The translations under genes were made by a program, and so were the position numbers. This document shows positions 26,885 through 40,622 of a stretch of 64,000 nt of DNA, piece after piece (the first letter of the stretch is position 1; every line of letters starts with the position of its first letter). Below the pieces are notes generated by a model that made no database searches, was not told the origin of the DNA, and worked only from the letters and a program-made list of their open reading frames with translations. The stretch comes from Rhipicephalus microplus (Eukaryota > Arthropoda > Arachnida > Ixodida > Ixodidae), in NCBI RefSeq assembly GCF_043290135.1, contig NC_134707.1, positions 141,733,319-141,797,318 on the forward strand, in the 5' to 3' direction.

Positions 26885-29368
26885 ACAACTAGAATTTCCA
26901 TAGCTAGAGACTCAACAACTAGAGACTCCTCAACTAAAAGCTCCACAACTAGAAACTCCACAACTAGAAACTCCGCAAATTGAAACCCGACAACTAGAAA
27001 CTCAACAACTAGAAACTCCACACCTATAAATTCCTCAACTTGAAACTCCGCAACTCGAAACTCTGCAACTAGAAAATCCACAACTATAAACTCAAGTAGA
27101 AACTCCCCAACTGGAAACTCCGCAACTAGAAACTCCGCAACTAGAAAATCCACAACTAGAAACTTCACAACTAGAAACTCCCCAACAAAAAACTCCACAA
27201 CTAGAAACTCCACAACTAGAAACTCCACAACTAGAGACTGCACAACTAGAGACTTTGCATTTAGAAACTCTGCAAATAGAAACTCCGCAACTAGAAACTC
27301 CACAGCTAGAAACCCCTCAACTAAAAACTTCACAACTAGAAACTCCGCAACTAGAAACTCTGCAAATAGAAACTCCGCAACTCGAAACTCTGCAACTAGA
27401 AAATCCACAACTATAAACTCAAGTAGAAACTCCCCAATTGGAAACTCCGCAACTTGAAACTCCGCAACTAGAAAATCCACAACTAGAAACTTCACAACTA
27501 GAAACTCCCAAACAAGAACCTCCACAACTAGAAACTCCAAAACTTGAGAGTTCGCAACTAAAAACTCCACAACTAGAAACTCCACAACTAGAGACTCCAC
27601 AACTAGAAGCTCCACCACTAGAAACTCCACAACTACGATCCTCACAACTAGAAACTCCACAACTAGAAACTCCGCAACTGGAAACACCACAGCCAGAAAC
27701 TCCCCACAAGAAACTCCACAACTAGAATCTCTGCAACAAGAAACTCCGCAACTAGAAACTCCACAGCTAGAAATCCCACAACTATAAACTTCACAAATAG
27801 CAACTCAACAACTATAGACTGCACAACTAGAGACTCCGCATCTAGAAACTCCACAGCTAGTAACTCCGCAACTAGAAACTCCACAACTTGAAACTCCGCC
27901 ACTAGAATCTCCACAACTAGGAAACTCTGCAACTAGAAACTCTGCCACTAGAAACTCCTCAACTAGAAACTCCTAAGCTAGAAACTCCACAACTTGAAGC
28001 ACCTCAACTCTGTACTTCACAACTACAAATTTCACAACTAGAAACTCCACAACTGGAAACTCCGCAACTAGAAACTCCGCAACTAGAAACTTTACAGCTA
28101 GAAACTCCACAACTTGAGACTTCGCGAATAGAAACTCGTCAACTTAAAACTCAACCACTAGAAACTCCACAGCTAGAAACTCCACAACTAGACACTCAAC
28201 AACTAGAAACTCCACACCTATAAATTCCACAACTTGAAAATCTACAACTAAAACTCCCCAACTAGAAACTCCACAACTAGAAACTCTGCAACTCGAAGCT
28301 CCCCAACTAGAAACTCCACAACTAGAAACTCTGCAACTAGAAACTCCGCAACTAGAAACTCCACAACTAGACACTCAACAACTAGAAACTCCACACCTAT
28401 AAATTCCACAACTTGAAAATCTACAACTAAAACTCCCCAACTAGAAGCTCCACAACTAGAAACTCTGCAACTCGAAGCTCCCCAACTAGAAACTCCACAA
28501 CTAGAAACTCTGCAACTAGAAACTCCGCAACTAGAAACTCTGCAACTAGAAACTGCGGAACTCGAAGCTCCACAGCTAGAAACCCCACAACTATAAACTT
28601 CACAACTAGAAACTCAACAACTAGAGACTGCACAACTAGAAACTCCACAACTAGAAAACTCCGCAACTAGAAACTCTACAACTACATACTCCGCAACTAG
28701 AAACTCCACAGCTAGAAACTCCACAACTTGAGAGTTCGCAACTAGAAACTCCACAACTAGAGACTCCACACATAGAAACTCCACCACTAGAAACTTCACA
28801 ACTACGAAGCTCACAACTAGAAACTCCACAACTAGAAACTCCGCAACTGGAAACTCCACACCCAGAAACTCCACAACTGGAAACTCCCCAACAAGAAACT
28901 CCACAGCTAGAAACCCCACAACTATAAACTTCACGACTAGCAACTCAACAACTAGAGACTACACAAATAGAGACTCCGCCACTAGAAACTCCACAGCTAG
29001 TAACTCCGCAGCTAGAAACCCTCCAACTAGAAAACTACGCAACAAGAAACTCTGCAACTAGATACTCCGCAACTAGAAACTCCACAACTAGATAATCCAC
29101 AACTACAAATTCCACAACTAGAAACTCCACAACTGGAAACTCCGCAACTAGAAACTCTGCAACTACAAACTTTACAGTTAGAAACTCCACAACTTGAGAC
29201 TTCGCAAATAGAAACTCGTCAACTGGAAACTCAACCACTAGAAACTCCACAACTTGAAACACCACAACTAGATACTTCACAACTACAAATTCCGCAACTA
29301 GAAACTCCACAACTAGAAACACCACATCAGGAAACTCCGCAACAACAAACTCTGCAACCAGAAACTCC
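26885..29368. repeat. 2,484-bp higher-order repeat, copy 1
   Basis: Bases 26,885 to about 29,155 match 29,369 to about 31,640 at a constant offset of 2,484. Shared landmarks include a unit ending CCCAAACAAG near 27,507 and 29,991, and the odd unit with CTCTGTACTTC near 28,010 and 30,514. The period equals 166 units minus 6 bp, as expected from the shortened units inside. Both copies hold a truncated M element (27,252 and 29,736) that lacks the following N element. Bases 26,590-26,884, just upstream, are mixed plain units. Confidence 0.87.
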
Positions 29369-31640
29369 ATAACTAGAATTTCCATAGCTAGAGACTCAAC
29401 AACTAGAGACTCCTCAACTAAAAGCTCCACAACTAGAAACTCCACAACTAGAAACTCCGCAAATTGAAACCCGACAACTAGAAACTCAACAACTAGAAAC
29501 TCCACACCTATAGATTCCTCAACTTGAAACTCCGCAACTCGAAACTCTGCAACTAGAAAATCCACAACTATAAACTCAAGTAGAAACTCCCCAACTGGAA
29601 ACTCCGCAACTAGAAACTCCGCAACTAGAAAATCCACAACTAGAAACTTCACAACTAGAAACTCCCCAACAAAAAACTCCACAACTAGAAACTCCACAAC
29701 TAGAAACTCCACAACTAGAGACTGCACAACTAGAGACTTTGCATTTAGAAACTCTGCAAATAGAAACTCCGCAACTAGAAACTCCACAGCTAGAAACCCC
29801 TCAAATATAAACTTCACAACTAGAAACTCCGCAACTAGAAACTCTGCAAATAGAAACTCCGCAACTCGAAACTCTGCAACTAGAAAATCCACAACTATAA
29901 ACTCAAGTAGAAACTCCCCAATTGGAAACTCCGCAACTTGAAACTCCGCAACTAGAAAATCCACAACTAGAAACTTCACAACTAGAAACTCCCAAACAAG
30001 AACCTCCACAACTAGAAACTCCAAAACTTGAGAGTTCGCAACTAAAAACTCCACAACTAGAAACTCCACAACTAGAGACTCCACAACTAGAAGCTCCACC
30101 ACTAGAAACTCCACAACTACGATCCTCACAACTAGAAACTCCACAACTAGAAACTCCGCAACTGGAAACACCACAGCCAGAAACTCCCCACAAGAAACTC
30201 CACAACTAGAATCTCTGCAACTAGAAACTCCGCAACTAGAAACTATGCAACAAGAAACTCCGCAACTAGAAACTCCACAGCTAGAAATCCCACAACTATA
30301 AACTTCATAAATAGCAACTCAACAATTATAGACTGCACAAATAGAGACTCCGCATCTAGAAACCCCACAGCTAGTAACTCCGCAACTAGAAACTCCACAA
30401 CTTGAAACTCCGCCACTAGAATCTCCACAACTAGAAAACTCTGCAACTAGAAACTCTGCCACTAGAAACTCCTCAACTAGAAACTCCTAAGCTAGAAACT
30501 TCACAACTTGAAGCACCACAACTCTGTACTTCACAACTACAAATTCCACAACTAGAAACTCCACAACTGGAAACTCCACAACTAGAAACTCCGCAACTAG
30601 AAACTTTACAGCTAGAAACTCCACAACTTGAGACTTCGCGAATAGAAACTCGTCAACTTAAAACTCAACCACTAGAAACTCCACAGCTAGAAACTCCACA
30701 ACTAGACACTCAACAACTAGAAACTCCACACCTATAAATTCCACAACTTGAAAATCTACAACTAAAACTCCCCAACTAGAAACTCCACAACTAGAAACTC
30801 TGCAACTAGAAACTCTGCAACTAGAAACTCCGCAACTAGAAACTCCACAACTAGACACTCAACAACTAGAAATTCCACACCTATAAACTCCACAACTTGA
30901 AAATCTACAACTAAAACTCCCCAACTAGAAACTCCACAACTAGAAACTCTGCAACTCGAAGCTCCCCAACTAGAAACTCCACAACTAGAAACTCTGCAAC
31001 TAGAAACTCCGCAACTAGAAACTCTGCAACTAGAAACTGCGGAACTCGAAGCTCCACAGCTAGAAACCCCACAACTATAAACTTCACAACTAGAAACTCA
31101 ACAACTAGAGACTGCACAACTAGAAACTCCACAACTAGAAAACTCCGCAACTAGAAACTCTGCAACTACATACTCCGCAACTAGAAACTCCACAGCTAGA
31201 AACTCCACAACTTGAGAGTTCGCAACTAGAAACTCCACAACTAGAGACTCCACACATAGAAACTCCACCACTAGAAACTTCACAACTACGAAGCTCACAA
31301 CTAGAAACTCCACAACTAGAAACTCCGCAACTGGAAACTCCACACCCAGAAACTCCACAACTGGAAACTCCCCAACAAGAAACTCCACAGCTAGAAACCC
31401 CACAACTATAAACTTCACGACTAGCAACTCAACAACTAGAGACTACACAAATAGAGACTCCGCCACTAGAAACTCCACAGCTAGTAACTCCGCAACTAGA
31501 AACCCTCCAACTAGAAAACTACGCAACAAGAAACTCTGCAACTAGATACTCCGCAACTAGAAACTCCACAACTAGATAATCCACAACTACAAATTCCACA
31601 ACTAGAAACTCCACAACTGGAAACTCCGCAACTAGAAACT
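29369..31640. repeat. 2,484-bp higher-order repeat, copy 2
   Basis: This directly follows copy 1 at offset 2,484. From about 29,980 onward it is also the left half of the 3,687-bp tandem unit. Near 31,640-31,700 it differs from both relatives. The third copy near 35,326-35,470 follows copy 1 (offset 6,171) there, which indicates exchange or conversion among the three. Confidence 0.83.
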
Positions 31641-33672
31641 CCGTAACTAGAAATTCCACAACTAGAAACTCCACAACTACAGACTCCGCAACTAGAAACT
31701 CGTCAACTGGAAACTCAACCACTAGAAACTCCACAACTTGAAACACCACAACTAGATACTCCACAACTACAAATTCCGCAACTAGAAACTCCACAACTAG
31801 AAACTCCGCAACTAGAAACTCCCCAACTAGAAACTCCACAACTAGAATCTCTGCAACTAGAAACTCCGCAACTAGAATCTGAGCAACTAGAAACTGCGCA
31901 ACTAGAAACTCCACAGCTAGAAACCCCACAACTATAAACTTCACAACTAGCAACTCAACAACTAGAGACTGCACAACTAGAGACTCCGCAACTAGAAACT
32001 CCACAGCTAGTAACTCCGCAACTAGAAACTCCACAACTTGAAACTCCGCCACTAGAATCTCCACAACTAGAAAACTCCTAAACTAGAAACTCTGCCACTA
32101 GAAACTCCGCAACTAGAAACTCCACAGCTAGAAACTCCACAACTTGAAACACCACAACTAGATACTCCACAACTACAAATTCCACAACTAGAAACTCCAC
32201 AACTAGAAACTCCACAACTAGAAACTCCGCAACCAGAAACTCCACGACTAGAAACTCCACAACTTGAGACTTCGCAACAAGAAACTTGGCAACTAGAATC
32301 TCCACAACTAGAAACTCTGCAACTAGAAACTCCGCAACTACAAACTCCGCAACTACAAACTCCACAGCTAGAAACTCCACAACTTGAGACTTCGCAAATA
32401 GAAACTCGTCAACTAGAAACTCAACAACTAGCAACTCCACAGCTAGAAACTCCACAACTAGAAACTCCACAACTTGAGAGCTCACCACTAGAAACTCCAC
32501 AACTAGAAACTTCACAACTAGAGACTCCACAACTAGAAACTCCACCACTAGAAATTCCACAACTACAAACCTCACAACTAAAAACTCCACAACTAGAAAC
32601 TCCGACACTGGAAACTCCACAGCCAGAAACTGTACAACTAGAAAAACCACTTCTATAAACTCCGCAACAACAAACTCTGCAACTAGAAACTCCACAACTA
32701 GAATTTCCACAGCTAGAGACTCAACAACTAGAGACTCCTCAACTAAAAGCTCCACAACTAGACACTCCACAACTAGAAACTTCGCAACTAGAAACCCGAC
32801 AACTAGAAACTCAACAACTACAAACTCCACACCTATAAATTTCTCAACTTGAAACTCCACAACTAAAACTCCACAACTAGAAACTCCACAACTAGAAACT
32901 CCGCAACTAGAAACTCCCCAACTAGAAACTCCACAACTAGAAACTCTGCAGCTAGAAACTCTGCAAATAGAAACTCCGCAACTAGAAACTCCACAACTAG
33001 AAAACCCTCAACTATAAACTTCACAACTAGAAACTCAACTAGAGACTGCACAACTAGAAACTCCGCAACTAGAAACTCCGCAGCTAGAAACTCCGCAACT
33101 AGAAACTCCACAACTTAAAACTCTGCAACTCGAAACTCTGCAACTAGAAAATCCACAGCTAGAAACTCCGCAACTAGAAACTCCACAGCTAGAAACCCCA
33201 CAACTATATACTTCACAACTAGCAACTCAACAACTAGAGACTGCACAACTAGAGACTCCCCCACTAGAAACTCCACAGCTAGTAACTCCGCAACTAGAAA
33301 CTCCACAACTTGAAACTCCGCCACTAGAAGCTCCACAACTAGAAAACTCCGCAACTACAAACTCTGCAACTAGAAACTCCACATCTAAAACTCCACAACT
33401 AGAAACTCCGCAACTAGAAACTCCCCAACTAGAAACTCCACAACTAGATTCTCCACAACTACAAATTCCACAACTAGAAACTCCACAACTTGAAACTCCA
33501 CAACTTGAGACTTCGCAACAAGAAACTTGGCAACTAGAATCTCCACAACTAGAAACTCTGCAACTAGAGACTCCGCAACTACAAACTCCGCAACTAGAAA
33601 CTCCACAGCTAGAAACTCCACAACTTGAGACTTCGCAAATAGGAACTCGTCAACTAGAAACTCAACAACTAG
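29980..33672. repeat. 3,687-bp higher-order repeat, copy 1
   Basis: This unit is followed at once by a second copy that starts near 33,673, where the CCCAAACAAG landmark reappears at 33,678 (29,991 + 3,687). It includes most of the 2,484-bp repeat copy 2, an R1-R2-R3 ladder near 32.26-32.47 kb, a P-T cassette near 32.64-32.87 kb and the 1,241-bp module. Confidence 0.87.
32310..33550. repeat. 1,241-bp module, single copy
   Basis: This module recurs in tandem at 40.6-42.4 kb: 32.88-33.55 kb matches 40.63-41.29 kb at offset 7,747, and 32.31-33.4 kb matches 41.29-42.4 kb at offset 8,988. The length is 83 units minus 4 bp, which agrees with one 12-bp unit, two 14-bp units and one 16-bp unit inside. 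Part of it is also found at 36.07-36.5 kb. Confidence 0.85.
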
Positions 33673-36600
33673 AAACTCCCAAACAAGAACCTCCACAACT
33701 AGAAACTCCAAAACTTGAGAGTTCGCAACTAAAAACTCCACAACTAGAAACTCCACAACTAGAGACTCCACAACTAGAAGCTCCACCACTAGAAACTCCA
33801 CAACTACGATCCTCACAACTAGAAACTCCACAACTAGAAACTCCGCAACTGGAAACACCACAGCCAGAAACTCCCCACAAGAAACTCCACAACTAGAATC
33901 TCTGCAACTAGAAACTCCGCAACTAGAAACTATGCAACAAGAAACTCCGCAACTAGAAACTCCACAGCTAGAAATCCCACAACTATAAACTTCATAAATA
34001 GCAACTCAACAACTATAGACTGCACAAATAGAGACTCCGCATCTAGAAACTCCACAGCTAGTAACTCCGCAACTAGAAACTCCACAACTTGAAACTCCGC
34101 CACTAGAATCTCCACAACTAGAAAACTCTGCAATTAGAAACTCTGCCACTAGAAACTCCTCAACTAGAAACTCCTAAGCTAGAAACTTCACAACTTGAAG
34201 CACCACAACTCTGTACTTCACAACTACAAATTCCACAACTAGAAACTCCACAACTGGAAACTCCACAACTAGAAACTCCGCAACTAGAAACTTTACAGCT
34301 AGAAACTCCACAACTTGAGACTTCGCGAATAGAAACTCGTCAACTTAAAACTCAACCACTAGAAACTCCACAGCTAGAAACTCCACAACTAGACACTCAA
34401 CTACTAGAAACTCCACACCTATAAATTCCACAACTTGAAAATCTACAACTAAAACTCCCCAACTAGAAACTCCACAACTAGAAACTCTGCAACTAGAAAC
34501 TCTGCAACTAGAAACTCCGCAACTAGAAACTCCACAACTAGACACTCAACAACTAGAAATTCCACACCTATAAATTCCACAACTTGAAAATCTACAACTA
34601 AAACTCCCCAACTAGAAACTCCACAACTAGAAACTCTGCAACTCGAAGCTCCCCAACTAGAAACTCCACAACTAGAAACTCTGCAACTAGAAACTCCGCA
34701 ACTAGAAACTCTGCAACTAGAAACTGCGGAACTCGAAGCTCCACAGCTAGAAACCCCACAACTATAAACTTCACAACTAGAAACTCAACAACTAGAGACT
34801 GCACAACTAGAAACTCCACAACTAGAAAACTCCGCAACTAGAAACTCTGCAACTACATACTCCGCAACTAGAAACTCCACAGCTAGAAACTCCACAACTT
34901 GAGAGTTCGCAACTAGAAACTCCACAACTAGAGACTCCACACATAGAAACTCCACCACTAGAAACTTCACAACTACGAAGCTCACAACTAGAAACTCCAC
35001 AACTAGAAACTCCGCAACTGGAAACTCCACACCCAGAAACTCCACAACTGGAAACTCCCCAACAAGAAACTCCACAGCTAGAAACCCCACAACTATAAAC
35101 TTCACGACTAGCAACTCAACAACTAGAGACTACACAAATAGAGACTCCGCCACTAGAAACTCCACAGCTAGTAACTCCGCAACTAGAAACCCTCCAACTA
35201 GAAAACTACGCAACAAGAAACTCTGCAACTAGATACTCCGCAACTAGAAACTCCACAACTAGATAATCCACAACTACAAATTCCACAACTAGAAACTCCA
35301 CAACTGGAAACTCCGCAACTAGAAACTCTGCAACTACAAACTTTACAGTTAGAAACTCCACAACTTGAGACTTCGCAAATAGAAACTCGTCAACTGGAAA
35401 CTCAACCACTAGAAACTCCACAACTTGAAACACCACAACTAGATACTCCACAACTACAAATTCCGCAACTAGAAACTCCACAACTAGAAACTCCGCAACT
35501 AGAAACTCCCCAACTAGAAACTCCACAACTAGAATCTCTGCAACTAGAAACTCCGCAACTAGAATCTGAGCAACTAGAAACTGCGCAACTAGAAACTCCA
35601 CAGCTAGAAACCCCACAACTATAAACTTCACAACTAGCAACTCAACAACTAGAGACTGCACAACTAGAGACTCCGCAACTAGAAACTCCACAGCTAGTAA
35701 CTCCGCAACTAGAAACTCCACAACTTGAAACTCCGCCACTAGAATCTCCACAACTAGAAAACTCCGCAACTAGAAACTCTGCCACTAGAAACTCCGCAAC
35801 TAGAAACTCCACAGCTAGAAACTCCACAACTTGAAACACCACAACTAGATACTCCACAACTACAAATTCCACAACTAGAAACTCCACAACTAGAAACTCC
35901 ACAACTAGAAACTCCGCAACCAGAAACTCCACGACTAGAAACTCCACAACTTGAGACTTCGCAACAAGAAACTTGGCAACTAGAATTTCCACAACTAGAA
36001 ACTCTGCAACTAGAAACTACAAACTCCACAGCTAGAAACTCCACAACTTGAGACTTCGCAAATAGAAACTCGTCAACTAGAAACTCCACAACTAGAAAAC
36101 CCTCAACTATAAACTTCACAACTAGAAACTCAACTAGAGACTGCACAACTAGAAACTCCGCAACTAGAAACTCCGCAGCTAGAAACTCCGCAACTAGAAA
36201 CTCCACAACTTAAAACTCTGCAACTCGAAACTCTGCAACTAGAAAATCCACAGCTAGAAACTCCGCAACTAGAAACTCCACAGCTAGAAACCCCACAACT
36301 ATATACTTCACAACTAGCAACTCAACAACTAGAGACTGCACAACTAGAGACTCCCCCACTAGAAACTCCACAGCTAGTAACTCCGCAACTAGAAACTCCA
36401 CAACTTGAAACTCCGCCACTAGAAGCTCCACAACTAGAAAACTCCGCAACTACAAACTCTGCAACTAGAAACTCCACATCTAAAACTCCACAACTAGAAA
36501 CTCCGCAACTAGAAACTCCCCAACTAGAAACTCCACAACTAGATTCTCCACAACTACAAATTCCACAACTAGAAACTCCACAACTTGAAACTCCACAACT

Positions 36601-36770
36601 TGAGACTTTGCAACAAGAAACTTGGCAACTAGAATCTCCACAACTAGAAACTCTGCAACTAGAGACTCCGCAACTACAAACTCCGCAACTAGAAACTCCA
36701 CAGCTAGAAACTCCACAACTTGAGACTTCGCGAATAGGAACTCGTCAACTAGAAACTCAACAACTAGAAA
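33673..36770. repeat. 3,687-bp higher-order repeat, copy 2 with two deletions
   Basis: This matches 29,980-32,400 at offset 3,687. Near 36,018 the offset falls to 3,664, a 23-bp loss that breaks the 15-bp phase; the two sides share the 4-base tract AACT. Near 36,075-36,095 it falls to 3,095, a 569-bp loss equal to 38 units of which one is the 14-bp type. It then matches 32,980-33,672. No gene is visible. Confidence 0.85.
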
Positions 36771-37020
36771 CTCCACAGCTGGAAACTCCACAACTAGAAA
36801 CTCCACAACTTGAGAGTTCGCAACTAGAAACCCCACAACTAGAAACTCCACAACTAGAGACTCCACAACTAGAAACTCCACCACTAGAAACTCCACAACT
36901 ACGAACCTCACAACTAGAAACTCAACAACTAGAAACTCCACAACTAGAAACTCCACAGCTAGAAACTCTACAATTTGAGACTTCGCAACAAGAAACTCGG
37001 CAACTAGAAACTCTGCAGCT
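36070..37020. repeat. Segment shared with 41.96-42.91 kb
   Basis: This segment matches 41,963-42,913 at offset 5,893, including private variants such as CTTCGCGAATAGG near 36,726 and 42,619 and a CTATAAACTC unit near 37,020 and 42,913. Bases 36,070-36,770 are at the same time the tail of the 3,687-bp repeat, so two duplications overlap here. No gene is visible. Confidence 0.8.
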
Positions 37021-37189
37021 ATAAACTCTGCAACTAGAAACTCCGCAACTACAAACTCCGCAACTAGAAACTCCACAGCTGGAAACTCCACAACTTGAGA
37101 CTTCGCAAATAGAAACTAGTCAACTAGAAACTCAACAACTACAAACTCCACAGCTAGAAACTCCGCAACTAGAAACTCCACAGCTAGAA

Positions 37190-40100
37190 ACTCCACAACT
37201 TGAGACTTCGCAACGAGAAACTCGGCAACTAGAATCTCCACAACTAGAAACTCTGCAACTACAAACTCCGCAACTACAAACTCCGCAACTACAAACTCCA
37301 CAGCTAGAAACCCCACAACTTGAGACTTCGCAAATAGAAACTCGTCAACTAGAAACTCAACAACTAGAAACTCCACAGCTAGAAACTCCACAACTAGAAA
37401 CTCTACAACTTGAGAGCTCACCACTAGAAACTCCACAACTAGAAACTCCACAACTAGAGACTCCACAACTAGAAACTCCACCACTAGAAATTCCACAACT
37501 ACAAACCTCACAACTAGAAACTCCACAACTAGAAACTCCGACACTGGAAACTCCACAGCCAGAAACTCTACAACTAGAAAACCACTTCTAGAAACTCCGC
37601 AACAACAAACTCTGCAACTAGAAACTCCACAACTAGAATTTCCACAGCTAGAGACTCAACAACTAGAGACTCCTCAACTAAAAGCTCCACAACTAGACAC
37701 TCCACAACTAGAAACCCGACAACTAGAAACTCAACAACTACAAACTCCACACCTAAAAATTCCTCAACTTGAAACTCCACAACTAAAACTCCACAACTAG
37801 AAACTCCACAACTAGAAACTCCACAACTAGAAACTCCGCAACTAGAAACTCCACAACTAGAAACTCCACAACTAGAAACTCCACAACTAGAAACTCTGCA
37901 GCTAGAAACTCTGCAAATAGAAACTCCGCAACTAGAAACTCCACAACTAGAAAACCCTCAGCTATAAACTTCACAACTAGAAACTCAACTAGAGACTGCA
38001 CAACTAGAAACTCTGCAACTAGAAACTCCGCAGCTAGAAACTCCGCAACTAGAAACTCCACAACTTAAAACTCTGCAACTCGAAACTCTGCAACTAGAAA
38101 ATCCACAGCTAGAAACTCCACAACTTGAAACACCACAACTAAATACTCCACAACTACAAATTCCACAACTAGAAACTCCACAACTAGAAACTCCACAGCT
38201 AGAAACTCCACAACTTGAGACTTCCCTACAAGAAACTCGGCAACTAGAATCTCCGCAACTAGAAACTCTGCAACTAGAAACTACGCAACTACAAACTCGC
38301 AACTAGAAACTCCACAGCTAGAAACTCCACAACTTGAGACTTCGCAAATAGAAACACGTCAACTAGAAACTCAACAACTAGAAACTCAACAGCTAGAAAC
38401 TCCACAACTAGAAACTCCGCAACTTGAGAGTTCGCCACTAGAAACTCTACAACTAGAAACTCCACAACTAGAGACTTCACAACTAGAAACTCCACCACTA
38501 GAAATTCCCCAACTACAAACCTCACAACTAGAAACTCCATAACTAGAAACTCCGCAACTGGAAACTCCACAGCCAGAAACTCTACAACCTAAAAACCACA
38601 TCTAGAAACTCCGCAACAACAAACTCTCCAACTAGAAACTCCACAACAAGAATTTCCACAGCTAGAGACTCAACAACTAGAGACTCCTCAACTAAAAGCT
38701 CCACAACTAGACACTCCACAACTAGAAACTCCGCAACTAGAAACCCGACAACTAAAAACTCAACAACTACAACCTCCAAACCTATTAATTCCTCCACTTG
38801 AAACTCCACAACTAAAACTCCACAACTAGAAACTCCACAACTACAAACTCAACAACTGGAAACTCCGCAACTAGAAACTCCCGAGCTAGAAACTCTACAA
38901 CTAGAAACTCTGCAGCTAGAAACTCCGCAACTAGAATCTCTGCAAATAGAAACTCCGCAACTAGAAACTCCACAGCTAGAAACTCCACAACTTGAGACTT
39001 CGCAACAAGAAACTTGGCAACTAGAATCTCCACAACTAGAAACTCTGCAACTAGAAACTCCGCAACTACAAACTCCGCAACTAGAAACTCCACAGCTAGA
39101 GACTCAACAACTAGAGGCTCCTCAACAAAAAGCTCCACAACTAGAAACTCCATAACTAGAAACTCCGCAACTTCAAACCCGACAACTAGAAACTCAACAA
39201 CTAGAAACTCCACACCTATAAATTCCTCAACCTTAAACTCCACAACTAAAACTCCACAACTAGAAACTCCACAACTAGAAACTCCGCAACTAGAAACTCC
39301 CCAACTAGAAACTCCACAACTAGATTCTCCACAACTACAAATTCCACAACTAGAAACTCCACAACTAGAAACTCCACAACTAGAAACTCCGCAACTAGAA
39401 ACTCCACAGCTAGAAACTCCACAACTTGAGACTTCGCAACAAGAAACTTGGCAACTAGAATCTCCACAACTAGAAACTCTGCAACTAGAAACTCCGCAAC
39501 TACAAACTCCGCAACTAGAAACTCCACAGCTAGAAACTCCACAACTTGAGACTTCGCAAAAAGAAACTCGTCAACTAGAAACTCAACAACTAGAAACTCC
39601 ACAGCTAGAAACTCCACAACTAGAAACTCCACAACTAGAAACTCCACAACTTGAGACTTCGCAACAAGAAACTTGGCAACTAGAATTTCCAAAACTAGAA
39701 ACTCTGCAACTAGAGACTCCGCAACTACAAACTCCGCAACTAGAAACTCCACAGCTAGAAACTCCACAACTTGAGACTTCGCAAATAGGAACTCGTCAAC
39801 TAGAAACTCAACAACTAGAAACTCCACAGCTGGAAACTCCACAACTAGAAACTCCACAACTTGAGAGTTCGCAACTAGAAACCCCACAACTAGAAACTCC
39901 ACAACTAGAGACTCCACAACTAGAAACTCCACCACTAGAAACTCCACAACTACGAACCTCACAACTAGAAACTCAACAACTAGAAACTCCGCAACTAGAA
40001 ACTCCACAGCTAGAAACTCCACAACTTGAGACTTCGCAACAAGAAACTCGGCAACTAGAATCTCCACAACTAGAAACTCTGCAACTAGAAACTCCGCAAC

Positions 40101-40620
40101 TACAAACTCCGCAACTAGAAACTCCACAGCTAGAAACTCCACAACTTGAGACTTCGCAAATAGAAACTCGTCAACTAGAAACTCAACAACTAGAAACTCC
40201 ACAGCTAGAAACTCCGCAACTTGGGAGTTCGCCACTAGAAACTCCACAACTAGAAACTCCACAACTAGAGACTCCACAACTAGAAACTCCACCGCTAGAA
40301 ATTCCACAACTACAAACCTCACAACTAGAAACTCCATAACTAGAAACTCCGCAACTGGAAACTCCACAGCCAGATACTCTACAACTAGACAAACCACATC
40401 TAGAAACTCCGCAACAACAAACTCTGCAACTAGAAACTTCACAACTAGAACTTCCACAGCTAGAGACTCAACAACTAGAGACTCCTCAACTAAAAGCTCC
40501 ACAACTAGACACTCCACAACTAAAAACTCCGCAACTAGAATTCCGACAACTAGAAACTCAACAACTACAACCTCCAAACCTATAAATTCCTCAACTTGAA
40601 ACTCCACAACTAAAACTCCA
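37190..40620. repeat. 3.4-kb segmental repeat, left copy
   Basis: This block matches 45,236-48,651. The offset is 8,046 at the start, 8,047 after a one-base difference near 37,577, 8,032 after one 15-bp unit is lost near 45.85 kb, and 8,031 after a one-base loss near 47,275. It holds three R1-R2 pairs (39,424/39,544, 39,651/39,771 and 40,024/40,144) and P-T cassettes near 37.57, 38.59 and 40.39 kb. The stretch 39,254-40,337 is open in the Gln-Leu-Glu-Thr-Pro frame and ends at a TAA from a CCATAACTAG variant. I read this as chance. Confidence 0.86.
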
Positions 40621-40622
40621 CA
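40384..40622. repeat. P-T cassette (type copy)
   Basis: P is the unit CACATCTAGAAACTCCG followed by CAACAACAAACT; it often carries TCTAGA. About 220 bp later comes T, the 14-bp unit CAACTAAAACTCCA, which lacks the G of CTAG and is usually preceded by CCTATAAATTCCTC. The same order recurs about every 0.5-2 kb, for example P at 321, 1,964, 3,163, 5,744, 8,573 and 10,451. I count about 45 T-type 14-bp units (for example 531, 2,657, 7,354, 12,428, 17,861, 24,372, 32,862, 41,850, 51,057 and 63,470). Because T removes one base, it shifts all reading frames and sets the edges of many open frames. Confidence 0.85.

Noticed and set aside
28000..28030. Unit with CTCTGTACTTC as the edge of an inserted element
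   Set aside because: The same odd unit recurs at about 30,514 and 34,201 exactly at the 2,484 and 3,687 bp offsets, and phase continues on both sides, so it is a point-mutated unit carried by duplication.
39014..40339. 441-codon plus-strand open frame rich in Gln-Leu-Glu-Thr-Pro
   Set aside because: It changes from the Thr-Arg-Asn-Ser frame to the Gln-Leu-Glu-Thr-Pro frame at a 14-bp unit, has no non-repeat start or end, and its homologue at 47 kb is broken by a one-base indel. It is a by-product of the 15-bp unit.
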